In this document: positions 16,864 to 24,570 of the stretch, piece by piece
Position numbering within the stretch: the stretch's first letter is position 1
How the letters are laid out: each line of letters opens with the position of its first letter
From: a virus
DNA length: 64,000 nt
Virus record (IMG/VR): IMGVR_UViG_3300046543_000266
Location: 153,606-217,605 of that record
Direction: 5' to 3' (one strand)
Translations under genes and position numbers: made by a program
The notes under the pieces: generated by a model
Seen by the model: only the letters and a program-made list of their open reading frames with translations
The model's database searches: none
Told to the model about the DNA's origin: nothing

Positions 16864-17834
16864 TAAATTTCCAATGCGAACGAGCGCAGTAAGTCACGGT
16901 TCTTGCGGCTCACATGCTCGGGGATTCCGAGACTGGCTCGGATATATCCGTGCGTGTCCGCCTGTTTGGCTACGAAGGCGATGTGTTCTTCGAGCTCACC
17001 ACTGGTATCCGGCATTGTGAAGCCGAGGATATCAGAAGCCGCGTCGCCGTGCGCATCGGTCAGACTCTCGACAGACTGGTCCGATTGTCCACGCGCCATG
17101 TTGGCTACTTCAGAGCGCGCACTCTTGAACCAGTTCTGTATGAATGTGGTAAGAACACCTTGCCGCGCGTCACACCGATCAATCGCCCGCGACACCACGA
17201 TCATGTACGTCTGAGCGACGTCGTCCAATGGAACGTAGTGGTTGAAGTCCTTGTAGGTAGCTTGCGCTTGCATGATCGCCATCCGGGTGTACTTCTGGAC
17301 AATCATCTCCTTGAACTCGCGAGCCTTGTCATACCAGTAACGCACCTGCTGGATTGCGCTATACAGACTACCACCCGGACGCAGTCCCATCTCGCGCTCG
17401 ACCTGATGCATCCGTGAGTTGCGCACCACGTTGTCCACACGGGCAAACGGTGAATGCAACCACTCGTAGTGACGCAACTTCTTCAGGAACATCGACAGGA
17501 AGCCGAACAGCAAGCCTCGGTTGATGTACATGGACTTGGCGTGCTCGTGCGCCTTGGTTATGTCCGGGGCGGTGATTACATTGAACAAGTGGATAGCCAG
17601 TTTGGCCCGGTCATCCGACGTGAACTTGGTACTAGCCTTCAGCGACTGGTGCGCCGTGATCTTCGCCAGATAGTTGTTGAACAGCGACGGGCACTCCGCG
17701 TGAATCGGTTCGAGGGCTTTCCAGAGAAACAGGTCGAGCGTCTGCAGATACTGGAGGCTCGTCAGATTGCCCGTGATACTTTCGGTGATACCCTTCAGCG
17801 AGTCGAAGGCGCGGCTGTGCTCGTAGCTTTTCAT
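16863..17834 (-). CDS. Sigma-factor-like protein (sigma-70 region 2), possible late sigma
   Basis: 323 residues. Residues ~200-245 read PLDDVAQTYMIVVSRAIDRC then DARQGVLTTFIQNWFKSARSEV, which follows the sigma-70 region 2 pattern (DDLVQ.G...L..A...FD...G..F.TY....I...). No region 4 helix-turn-helix is obvious. T4 late sigma gp55 is likewise a small protein holding mainly region 2, and it reads TATAAATA; this gene is therefore the best candidate reader of the AGTAAATA motifs in this window. The N-terminal ~150 residues are helical with basic patches. The link to the promoters is inference. Confidence 0.6.
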   Translation of the reverse strand: MKSYEHSRAFDSLKGITESITGNLTSLQYLQTLDLFLWKALEPIHAECPSLFNNYLAKITAHQSLKASTKFTSDDRAKLAIHLFNVITAPDITKAHEHAKSMYINRGLLFGFLSMFLKKLRHYEWLHSPFARVDNVVRNSRMHQVEREMGLRPGGSLYSAIQQVRYWYDKAREFKEMIVQKYTRMAIMQAQATYKDFNHYVPLDDVAQTYMIVVSRAIDRCDARQGVLTTFIQNWFKSARSEVANMARGQSDQSVESLTDAHGDAASDILGFTMPDTSGELEEHIAFVAKQADTHGYIRASLGIPEHVSRKNRDLLRSFALEI

Positions 17835-17836
17835 GA

Positions 17837-18289
17837 TTACTTCTTACGTTGAGATACCGGCGAGGGTTTCTGAGGCGGCGGGAGTTTGGACTCGATCTTG
17901 TTGAAGAGGGATACGACATGCTTGCACATCCCTGTGCGAAGCTCGGGATTGGTTTGGATCGGATACTCGCCGTTGGAGTACTCGATATCAGCGGCACCCT
18001 TCTCGTGTAAGGCCGTTTCCCAACGGTACGTGAAGTCGGCGCAACTGCAAGACAGCTTGACGTGCAGTTGCTTGTCCAAGAACACAATCACAGTCACGTA
18101 CTTCTGTGGGTCTGGGTTCTTGACCGGACGGCCCTCGTTGTTGATGACGTGAGTGCTGTAGCTGGCACTCGCCACGTATCCTCGACCTTTAGAGTCGAAG
18201 CCCTTCTTCATATCGGTGATCCGCACGTACTTCGCACCCTCGTGGCGGAGGCGAGTGGTACGGCGGATGATTTGCGGCAATGTCAGCAT
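17837..18289 (-). CDS. SWIM-type zinc-finger protein
   Basis: 150 residues. LSCSCADFTYRW followed ~35 residues later by GMCKHVVSLF gives the C-x-C...C-x-H signature of the SWIM zinc finger, a domain that binds DNA or protein partners. N-terminal part (MLTLPQIIRRTTRLRHEGAKYV) is basic, C-terminus Pro/Lys-rich. Two bases separate it from the sigma-like gene, so the two are probably translated together. Partner unknown. Confidence 0.65.
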   Translation of the reverse strand: MLTLPQIIRRTTRLRHEGAKYVRITDMKKGFDSKGRGYVASASYSTHVINNEGRPVKNPDPQKYVTVIVFLDKQLHVKLSCSCADFTYRWETALHEKGAADIEYSNGEYPIQTNPELRTGMCKHVVSLFNKIESKLPPPQKPSPVSQRKK

Positions 18290-18319
18290 GATGGATCCTC
18301 GGTGAGCCGAGTAATCAAA

Positions 18320-18448
18320 TTACGTGAAGCTGATGTGCAGGTGTTGGAACAGGTGGATTAGCCAGCCGAACTCCGTGTAGACGCCGATCACCAGCAGAGT
18401 TGCCACCCATAATAACAGTAGGCCAATCCAGAATTCACTCTTGTTCAT
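18320..18448 (-). CDS. 42-residue single-pass membrane peptide
   Basis: MNKSEFWIGLLLLWVATLLV... with one hydrophobic helix (residues ~7-27) and a short His/Phe-rich tail. The ATG overlaps the stop of the preceding HTH gene (ATGA), which supports translational coupling. Function unknown; small inner-membrane phage peptides often act on the host envelope. Confidence 0.6.
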   Translation of the reverse strand: MNKSEFWIGLLLLWVATLLVIGVYTEFGWLIHLFQHLHISFT

Positions 18449-18720
18449 GGGTATGCAACTCCGGCACGCTCTTGCCATGCAATCACTTCGGGATTGCGCG
18501 TCTTCCAGCGGCCAGCCGGATTTACCTTAGTGCCAGCGCGCGGACGCATGGTTATCACGTTCAGCAGCGTGAGTCGGCTGAGCGCTTCACGCAGAACGGT
18601 ACGGCTCACCCCCAACTGCACAGCCAGATCCAGCTGATCCGGAAGCATACCGCCGGGGCCGACTTTGACTACGAGGTCAACCAACGATTCGAGCGTCTTA
18701 TCTACTTTGCTGACTGCCAT
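18445..18720 (-). CDS. GntR/FadR-type winged-helix DNA-binding protein, DNA-binding domain only
   Basis: 91 residues. LPDQLDLAVQLGVSRTVLREALSRL is a helix-turn-helix of the FadR class of GntR regulators, followed by LNVITMRPRAGTKVNP, the wing with the conserved RPRAGT loop. Full GntR regulators have an extra ~150-residue ligand-binding domain, absent here. It may regulate phage or host genes next to the modification island. AAGAGGTGCATC precedes the start. Confidence 0.75.
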   Translation of the reverse strand: MAVSKVDKTLESLVDLVVKVGPGGMLPDQLDLAVQLGVSRTVLREALSRLTLLNVITMRPRAGTKVNPAGRWKTRNPEVIAWQERAGVAYP

Positions 18721-18744
18721 GATGCACCTCTTAAGATGGGTGGT

Positions 18745-19218
18745 TTAATAGTCGGCTACTGCGGTGTGATAGCAAACGATGCCGCGTGCGCGCCACATAT
18801 CGACTACGCATTGACGATCGTCGAACGCCATGAACACGTCGGCCAAGTCGAAGCCCGCTTGCTGCACGATCCACGGCTTGTAGTCTTCGTCCGACATCTT
18901 CGCAAGACCGTGGAGGCCGGGCGGACGCATCAGCAGTTGATCGTTGGTGATCTTCGGGCCAACGTACTCGTGAATCTGGTGGAGCGTCATACCCCGATAC
19001 TCAGGACCGTCGCCACGGCTGGTAACGAACAGCATGTGGAACGCCGGATTGTCGTAGAAGGCGCGGTAGACGTGTGCTCCTTGTGGGATCACCGTGTCAT
19101 TGACCGTTGCCTTGATGTAGGCTTCACGATCACCCTTGAAGTAGTGGGCCGTGCGATGGCTGGAGTTGATGAGGCAGCCGTCCAGATCACAGATGACCAG
19201 CTTGATTGGTGCTTGCAT
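18745..19218 (-). CDS. HAD-family phosphatase (polynucleotide 3'-phosphatase-like)
   Basis: 157 residues. VICDLDGCLIN is HAD motif I (both Asp), FVTSRGD is motif II, and FMAFDDRQCVVDMWRARGI is motif IV, all in the order of the T4 PNK phosphatase domain and 5'-nucleotidase-like HADs. No kinase domain is attached. It could dephosphorylate nucleotides or DNA ends, or a sugar phosphate for the neighbouring island. Confidence 0.75.
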   Translation of the reverse strand: MQAPIKLVICDLDGCLINSSHRTAHYFKGDREAYIKATVNDTVIPQGAHVYRAFYDNPAFHMLFVTSRGDGPEYRGMTLHQIHEYVGPKITNDQLLMRPPGLHGLAKMSDEDYKPWIVQQAGFDLADVFMAFDDRQCVVDMWRARGIVCYHTAVADY

Positions 19219-19251
19219 GAGGGAACCTCGTTGGGTTGGTTGTGGAGATGA

Positions 19252-19704
19252 TCAGTTGGCGGCTGCGGTTTCCGGCGACGCGAGCAGCAGTGCGCGCTCA
19301 GCGATCATGCGTTGCTTGGTGCGACGCTTCTCCAACAGCAGCGCGAAGTAGAAGATCGCGTCGAGAAGCGTTTCGTCCAGCGACTCGGTGGCATTCGCAT
19401 CACCTTCAACGTTGAACACGTCGTAGTTCAGCAGTTCGCACTGCGTCTCGAGGCGGTCGATCTTGCGCCAGATCGTGAAGAAGGCACCCGGTCCCACACG
19501 CTTGCACCACGACGCGCCGTACTCGCTGTCCTTCTTGATGCCGAGGTCGACCAGTTCGTTCATCATCTGGCGGATGTTCTCGAAGTTGGTATGCGGCAGG
19601 TCACGGTCTTGAATCAGCGAGTTGGGGAAAAAGGACACGCCGAAGTCCGGATGCAGCATCGACTGTTGTTTGGGTTGTTGGGGTTGTTTGGGTTGGTTGC
19701 TCAT
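19252..19704 (-). CDS. DUF1599 (Nmad1)-like protein
   Basis: 150 residues. N-terminus Gln/Pro-rich. Then IKKDSEYGASWCKRVGPGAF, IWRKIDRLE, and LDETLLDAIFYFALLLEKR, the spacing of the DUF1599 / 'nucleotide modification-associated domain 1' family, an all-alpha MazG-like fold. Such domains are found beside nucleotide-hypermodification genes, as here, and may act on modified nucleotides. Ends overlap the next gene by 4 bases. Confidence 0.55.
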   Translation of the reverse strand: MSNQPKQPQQPKQQSMLHPDFGVSFFPNSLIQDRDLPHTNFENIRQMMNELVDLGIKKDSEYGASWCKRVGPGAFFTIWRKIDRLETQCELLNYDVFNVEGDANATESLDETLLDAIFYFALLLEKRRTKQRMIAERALLLASPETAAAN

Positions 19705-19901
19705 GTTGGTTCCTTGGGTTGGAAGCGGTTCAATACTACGGCGGTTCCGTCAGCGCTAATACGTTGCCACACTAGCGCTTTCTCTTCGACGCTGAGGAAT
19801 ACCCAATTGTCTACTTCGAATTGGGTACGACCGCAGCCTTTGCATTTGGCGTCGAAGAGCGTGGAACACACGCCGATACATGGGGTGTCGAGTCCGTGCA
19901 T
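19701..19901 (-). CDS. DUF1289 family cysteine-rich protein
   Basis: 66 residues from ATG 19901 (the ORF extends to a GTG at 19925, but TAATG coupling with the upstream stop favours the ATG). PCIGVCS...CKGCGRTQFEVDNW matches the DUF1289 pattern with four cysteines, a likely small metal-binding protein. Role unknown; usually a short accessory protein in proteobacteria. Confidence 0.7.
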   Translation of the reverse strand: MHGLDTPCIGVCSTLFDAKCKGCGRTQFEVDNWVFLSVEEKALVWQRISADGTAVVLNRFQPKEPT

Positions 19902-20995
19902 TACTTCATCCGGCGGCCGAGCCACATGATACCGGCGGTCAGCCAGTCGTTGCCGAGCTTGGTGTCGAGGTCAAGCTGGAGGCACTGCTTGTTGTACGTG
20001 AGCAGAGCCAGACCGCTCGCCGTGTCGCCGGCCTTGTGCATGTTGTAAGCCCGAGCCATCGGCATTGCCACGTAGTCCAGGAACTGGTTCTCGTAGTCAC
20101 GGGGGTTCACCTGCTCGGTACACACCGTGACGAAGTCGCGCAGTTCGTCTTCGAATTCATCGCTGTCAGCTTGCAGCGGCAGCGGTGCCACGTCTTCGTC
20201 ATACCGACCTGGATAGGCCAGACCACCCTCGACCCCACGGAAGCCGTTGCCCGCGCGCTCGATGAACCGCTTTGTTACGTCGAACTCCGTGTAGATGTGC
20301 AGGTTGTTGGACACCTGATAGTAGTTGCCAACTTCGACGCCGATCTTGTTCGCCAGATATTCATGGAGGAACGCGAAGTGAACGGCGTTGGCGCCGTAGG
20401 CACCCCAGATCATGTCGTTGCTACGGTTCGTCACCGTGATATTGAGCTTGCCCTGACAGATGTCGACGTAGACCGCGGTATTGCACGGCAGGTCCTTCGA
20501 CGTCTGGTTCAGCAGATCCGACGGCTTATACTCGTTGTACATGCCGATGCCGCTTTCGTGCTCGACATCTTCGCCCTTGCCGTCCCACATGCTGATCACA
20601 CAGCGACGGCTGCCCGGATTCTTGCGCAGTTCGGCGATCACGGCGTCCAGCTGATCGTAGCCGAAGTGGTTGCGCCAGCGGAAGCCATACGCGCCGTTGA
20701 GCGTCTCACCGTCGTCGGTGTACTGGAGCATCTGCTTGGCATAGTAGCCGATGGTCGCCACGTCGTTGTTGCCATTCAGCATCCACATGCTTTCGATCAG
20801 GTGGAGGAACGGGTTGGCGTCGCGAGCCTTGCTGAACGACACACGGTGCATCGGGCTCGACCACATGGTCGTCACCGGACGGGGGAAGCGCAGGACCGGA
20901 CCGTTGCGGCTGTCGGTGACAACACCGTTGGCGAGGATCTGGGGGATGCCAATGCTGAGGGCATGGTCCGGGTTAGCTGCATGAATCACAAACAT
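19901..20995 (-). CDS. Thymidylate-synthase-family enzyme (possible dUMP/dCMP hydroxymethylase)
   Basis: 364 residues from ATG 20995, with AGGAG six bases before it. LPCNTAVYVDICQGKLNITV has the catalytic Cys of the thymidylate synthase fold (PCN instead of PCH), followed by NRSNDMIWGAYGANAVHFAF in place of RSxDxxLGxPxN, then YYQVSNNLHIY with the conserved HxY. The family makes dTMP or 5-hydroxymethyl-dUMP/dCMP. The altered substrate loop and adjacency to a thymine-hypermodification-family gene suggest it makes a modified pyrimidine, but plain dTMP synthesis cannot be excluded. Confidence 0.75.
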   Translation of the reverse strand: MFVIHAANPDHALSIGIPQILANGVVTDSRNGPVLRFPRPVTTMWSSPMHRVSFSKARDANPFLHLIESMWMLNGNNDVATIGYYAKQMLQYTDDGETLNGAYGFRWRNHFGYDQLDAVIAELRKNPGSRRCVISMWDGKGEDVEHESGIGMYNEYKPSDLLNQTSKDLPCNTAVYVDICQGKLNITVTNRSNDMIWGAYGANAVHFAFLHEYLANKIGVEVGNYYQVSNNLHIYTEFDVTKRFIERAGNGFRGVEGGLAYPGRYDEDVAPLPLQADSDEFEDELRDFVTVCTEQVNPRDYENQFLDYVAMPMARAYNMHKAGDTASGLALLTYNKQCLQLDLDTKLGNDWLTAGIMWLGRRMK

Positions 20996-21040
20996 GAACA
21001 ACTCCTATGAGAAGGGTTTGATTGGTTGCATACACCAGCT

Positions 21041-21047
21041 TATTTAC
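21041..21047 (-). promoter_or_regulatory. GTAAATA promoter-like motif
   Basis: Minus-strand GCGTAAATAAG in the 70-base gap before the thymidylate-synthase-like gene, about 45 bases upstream of its start. One base short of the AGTAAATA consensus. Confidence 0.5.
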
Positions 21048-21066
21048 GCGCTGGCTTAGAGTTGGA

Positions 21067-22071
21067 TTAGGAGCCTTTGTAGCCGCTGCGAGGCTCGCCT
21101 TCACCGCTGATGACGCGGCAGTATTTGTCGTACTCGCACAGACAGTTGCTGAGGTTCGCTGCGCTCAGGTCGACGAAGCCCGTCTCGAAGCTACCGGACC
21201 ACCACTTCGGAGGCACGATCGTCTTCGCCAACTTGTTCATGTCGCGGCGCAGCTTGACCATCGGCTCGTTGAGAGCATTGCCGCGGACGTCGGCTTTACG
21301 ACCGCCGCTCATCACTCGGTTCATACCCCGCGTAGTGCCCGGTCCAGGACTAGTGAACGTCTCGATGTCCGTGGCATTCATCAGCCACTTCTGGCTGTAC
21401 GTCAGGTCGACGATAACCTGATATGCCATGAACGGTCCCCAACCTTGATACTCACGAAGGGTGGATACGGCCTCTTCCTGGGACTCCTTGAACTTACTGC
21501 GCAATTCCTTGCGATCCTTCCACAGCGGATCCAGCCCAAAGTACGGGATGTAGTAAGCCTTGCTGTTGTCCGGCGGGTTCGTGCCCTTCGGGAACACGCT
21601 GTTGACGATGTAGGCACCGGTGATCAGCTTCTGCTTCTCGTTCTTGATAGCGTTGAACGTGGCGTAGGCTTTCTTGGCACTCCAGCCGTCGACTGGGAAG
21701 CTACCTTCGTCCATCATGCGTTGCAGCGTATCCGGCCAGTTGATGATACGAGCCAGCGCCAGCATGAACCACAGGTCCGGATGGTTCTGGTACGGCGTGA
21801 TGATGTTGTCGATTATCCACTTGCTGACCGTGTCGAGCTCACGGTAGATGTTGCAGAAGCGGTAAGCGCGCAGCACTGGATCGTTGGTCCACGGCTTGGC
21901 CTTGCCTACGTGATAGCGCTTCAGGTAGATAGAGTGGCGCTCGATCCAGAACTTCGTGATCGACTCTACCTTGTTTTGATCTTCGGGCTGGAACAGATAG
22001 GGCAGCTTCTTCGGAGCCGCCGCTGGCTGATCAAACAGACTGCCTTGACTGGCGTTTGTTTTGCGCTTCAT
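21067..22071 (-). CDS. Thymine-hypermodification protein (5-hmdU DNA kinase helical / aGPT pyrophosphorylase family)
   Basis: 334 residues from ATG 22071. Diagnostic segments in order: PWTNDPVLRAYRFCNIYREL, HPDLWFMLALARIINWP, WGPFMAYQVIVDLTYSQ, FTSPGPGTTRGMNRV, and C-terminal NCLCEYDKYCRVISGEGEPR. This all-helical, DNA-glycosylase-like family is described in phages with hypermodified thymine (phages such as SP10, ViI and phiW-14) where members act on 5-hydroxymethyl-dU in DNA or on its pyrophosphate derivative. It overlaps the next gene and lies next to the thymidylate-synthase homologue. Which clade it belongs to cannot be set by eye. Confidence 0.7.
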   Translation of the reverse strand: MKRKTNASQGSLFDQPAAAPKKLPYLFQPEDQNKVESITKFWIERHSIYLKRYHVGKAKPWTNDPVLRAYRFCNIYRELDTVSKWIIDNIITPYQNHPDLWFMLALARIINWPDTLQRMMDEGSFPVDGWSAKKAYATFNAIKNEKQKLITGAYIVNSVFPKGTNPPDNSKAYYIPYFGLDPLWKDRKELRSKFKESQEEAVSTLREYQGWGPFMAYQVIVDLTYSQKWLMNATDIETFTSPGPGTTRGMNRVMSGGRKADVRGNALNEPMVKLRRDMNKLAKTIVPPKWWSGSFETGFVDLSAANLSNCLCEYDKYCRVISGEGEPRSGYKGS

Positions 22072-22376
22072 TTGAATAAGCCTCGTGTTCTTTGATTGGC
22101 AATCGTTGCCAGATACGTACCGTGACAGCGCTTGGGATTGCACCAACATCCGAGACGCTGTCCTTTTAAATCACGGCGGATCTCGTCTCGGGTTGGTGGC
22201 GTTTCTCCGTTAGGTGCTTCGAGCAATCCGTCTAGCCACTTCATGTGCTTGTCGCAGCATTCGGTACGCGTGCCGTGAACGCCGACCACAAAGGGATTGC
22301 CGTACTTCTGAGGCCTCCCGATGTAGACGTCGTATTCGGATCGCTCGCAGTGGACAACCAACGGATGGTTCGTCAT
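22068..22376 (-). CDS. DUF4326 family protein
   Basis: 102 residues from ATG 22376, overlapping the sulfotransferase stop (ATGA). VYIGRPQKYGNPFVVG and LKGQRLGCWCNPKRCHGTYLATIAN are the two signatures of DUF4326 (small protein with CWC..CHG, likely metal-binding). Often found in phages; role unknown. An in-frame start at 22424 is less likely because it would overlap the upstream gene by 50 bases. Confidence 0.75.
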   Translation of the reverse strand: MTNHPLVVHCERSEYDVYIGRPQKYGNPFVVGVHGTRTECCDKHMKWLDGLLEAPNGETPPTRDEIRRDLKGQRLGCWCNPKRCHGTYLATIANQRTRGLFK

Positions 22377-23167
22377 AGCAGGAAGTGTTCGGCTTCGATT
22401 GCACGAGTGCGCCAGTACATGCACTGGTCACCGAGCGACATGTTGCGAATGTCGTCTTCGGAATAGTACCCGAGCACCTTGCGCGCCAGCGTGTCCACGG
22501 TATGTGCGTGGGTTGTACCCCTATTTACGCTGCCGACCATTTCGTAGCCGAAGAGCTTGAAATCGCGCTCGTACAGACGGTTGATCAGGCCCAGAACATC
22601 TTCGTCCAGTTCTTCGATTTTCAGCTTCGGACCAGTCGGATACTTCGTCTGATCCTTCGAGTGGCCGAACTCTTCGGTTTCCACGCCGATCATTTCACGC
22701 ACCGTTTTCCAGTCGGCATCAAGGCGCTCGTAGCGGCCGATGAAGTCAGCGTAGCACTTGTTGCCTTGATAGAAGAAGTAATGCTGCGGGCAGAAGTGCG
22801 TGTACTTCCAGTCGAAGCGCACACTTACTTCGTTCAGATTGCGGCGCGCGAATTCGTTGAAGTCGGCATCGGCCGGCAGATTGTGTTGGCGCTTGTGCTC
22901 GGCCCACGAACTGATGAGACGAGTGTACGGATCACGCACGAAGCCGAACTTGAAGTACTCCTCGAAGTAGTGATGGGGCCACACTGCCGGGATGTCGGCA
23001 ACGCACACGTGGAACACTTCGATCACACGTTCGAGCTTGGGAATGAACGACTGGTAGTCCAGCTTCAGCGGGTTGCTGTCATACTGGAAGAGGGTGCGGC
23101 GAATCGACGTTCCTGCAACCTTTGGGTTGTGCAAAAACATGAACTTGTTTTGGTCACTGATGATCAT
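22373..23167 (-). CDS. PAPS-dependent sulfotransferase
   Basis: 264 residues. FLHNPKVAGTSIRRTLF (residues ~11-27) is the 5'-phosphosulfate-binding loop of the Sulfotransfer_2 family and FKFGFVRDPYTRLISSW (residues ~74-90) is the 3'-phosphate-binding motif with the Arg..Ser pair. Later segments (FIGRYERLDADWKTV) match the family too. It moves sulfate from PAPS to a hydroxyl, usually on a carbohydrate. No signal peptide or membrane helix, so it is cytoplasmic, unlike cell-surface glycan sulfotransferases. An APS-kinase-like gene lies 5.4 kb upstream in the same gene run. Confidence 0.8.
   Translation of the reverse strand: MIISDQNKFMFLHNPKVAGTSIRRTLFQYDSNPLKLDYQSFIPKLERVIEVFHVCVADIPAVWPHHYFEEYFKFGFVRDPYTRLISSWAEHKRQHNLPADADFNEFARRNLNEVSVRFDWKYTHFCPQHYFFYQGNKCYADFIGRYERLDADWKTVREMIGVETEEFGHSKDQTKYPTGPKLKIEELDEDVLGLINRLYERDFKLFGYEMVGSVNRGTTHAHTVDTLARKVLGYYSEDDIRNMSLGDQCMYWRTRAIEAEHFLL
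22522..22528 (-). promoter_or_regulatory. GTAAATA promoter-like motif (intragenic)
   Basis: Minus-strand GCGTAAATAGG inside the sulfotransferase gene, about 145 bases upstream of the DUF4326 start. Matches 7 of 8 bases of the motif; may be chance. Confidence 0.3.
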
Positions 23168-24059
23168 TGAGCAGTCTCTTGAGGTATTCGCGGTCTTTGT
23201 TTTGAAACGCCAGTTCGGCCTTCAGTAGTAATTTACCCTTCTCGCGGAACTTGGCGCGCTTTTCTTTGTCTTTGAACAGGCCCGGTGCGTTCATGAAGTC
23301 GACGCGCAGGAAGGACGCAACGTGCTGAGCTTGCTTGCCGCGCTTGATCAAACCTGGGAACATCACCATCTGGCGCAGGAACGAGTCGTGGACATGCTGG
23401 ACCTTGCGCTCGCTGCCTGCACCACCTTGATCTTTCGGGTCGAAGGTGGTGTTCCACAGCATGTGATAGTCGACGACCGAACGATAGCCGTTGCACAGCA
23501 CCGCCAGATTGTGAACTGTGTCGATGCCCCACAGATCGCGCGTTTCCTTCTTGTCGATGCAGTGCAGCAGGATGTTCACATCGTAGCCCGCGACGTTGGT
23601 ACACTTGTGATTCTTGCGCTCCAGTCCCCAACGTTCGATGATGTTCTTGTGCATGAAGTAAGCGCCAGCGCCGACCAGCGCGTTACCCTTGCGGAACAGT
23701 TGCGGAGCCCTCTTCAGGAACCACTCGTCCGCAGCGCTGATGTCTTTGGTTGCGCCCACGTACTTGTCACCACGACGACCGTAGAACAGCATGTCGTCCT
23801 CTATCACCATTGCGAACTTGGCCCCCTGCTTGCGATGATGATCGAACACCGAGTAGCGCTTGTTCGGCAGCAGGATGTCGTCCTTGGTGCGCAAGAAGTC
23901 CACGTGCTTGGCGTAGGCTTCCTTCTTGTGGGCCGCATGCTCTGAGGCCGGGCACACCACTGTGATGTGCTTCTGCACTTCAGGGGACAGGTAGGACAGC
24001 GTCTTCTGCCGTCCTACTCGCCCCTTGGTCAGCAGGTAGATGTGGTAGTCTTTATCCAT
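23154..24059 (-). CDS. GT-A glycosyltransferase, TET-associated type (TAGT-like), copy 3
   Basis: 301 residues from ATG 24059. DYHIYLLTKGRVGRQKTLSYL then HITVVCPASE is the N-terminal strand-loop of the TAGT-like glycosyltransferases of phages; AMVIEDDMLF supplies the DxD-like metal site. Later FRKGNALVGAGAYFMHK and DVNILLHCIDK fit acceptor-side segments. This family was described with TET/JBP-type base-modifying enzymes and is proposed to glycosylate modified bases in DNA. Start overlaps the HNH-like gene by 8 bases; end overlaps the sulfotransferase start by 14. Confidence 0.65.
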   Translation of the reverse strand: MDKDYHIYLLTKGRVGRQKTLSYLSPEVQKHITVVCPASEHAAHKKEAYAKHVDFLRTKDDILLPNKRYSVFDHHRKQGAKFAMVIEDDMLFYGRRGDKYVGATKDISAADEWFLKRAPQLFRKGNALVGAGAYFMHKNIIERWGLERKNHKCTNVAGYDVNILLHCIDKKETRDLWGIDTVHNLAVLCNGYRSVVDYHMLWNTTFDPKDQGGAGSERKVQHVHDSFLRQMVMFPGLIKRGKQAQHVASFLRVDFMNAPGLFKDKEKRAKFREKGKLLLKAELAFQNKDREYLKRLLNDHQ

Positions 24060-24570
24060 ATGATACGTAGGTTCCAACCCACCCTTTATGGTGTTCTTTT
24101 ATACCGCCGCAGACGGCCTTCATGCAAGAGTAGTCTAGACCGTGAATGCGGCATAGACCCCTGAGATTGTTTCCAATGTAGCTCACCCAACGTGGAGAAG
24201 TCACGTGGTAGCCGCGCGCCAGCTTGTTGCCAATCTCCACATCACCGCCGTTGAGGGCGCGCTCCGACAAGTTCTGAGCGGTTGTGATGAACCGGCAGTT
24301 ACCCCAGACGTAATCACCGACGTCACCGAGGCGACCCATCTGGAATTCGGATACTGCCTTTCCGATCTGATCGGGGTGTTTTATACCGGCACGTTTCGCG
24401 AGCTTCATGTACTGGCGGAAGGTCAGCAAACAGACGCAACCACGACGACTAGCATTTCCGCGTAGATCGCGCCATTTCCTTCGCCATTGAAACCAGTAGC
24501 TCTGATCGAAGCTGAGCTTCTGCAGCACACCACAAGCTTCCTCTTCAGTTAGAACACGATCCCGAGTCAT
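24052..24570 (-). CDS. HNH-type homing-endonuclease-like protein
   Basis: 172 residues. FRQYMKLAKRAGIKHPDQIG, then RLGDVGDYVWGNCRFITTAQN, resembles the GxYxxxNCRxxxxxxN core of HNH/AP2-type phage endonucleases, and the C-terminus (LCRIHGLDYSCMKAVCGG...HHKGWVGTY) is like the small DNA-binding modules at the end of homing enzymes. The 39780-40397 gene is a paralogue. It is inserted between two glycosyltransferases and overlaps one of them by 8 bases. Confidence 0.6.
   Translation of the reverse strand: MTRDRVLTEEEACGVLQKLSFDQSYWFQWRRKWRDLRGNASRRGCVCLLTFRQYMKLAKRAGIKHPDQIGKAVSEFQMGRLGDVGDYVWGNCRFITTAQNLSERALNGGDVEIGNKLARGYHVTSPRWVSYIGNNLRGLCRIHGLDYSCMKAVCGGIKEHHKGWVGTYVSYG

Noticed and set aside
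19880-21010. Plus-strand 376-residue ORF opposite the thymidylate-synthase-like gene
   Set aside because: It is the shadow of a gene with clear family motifs on the minus strand; the plus product has no recognisable features.
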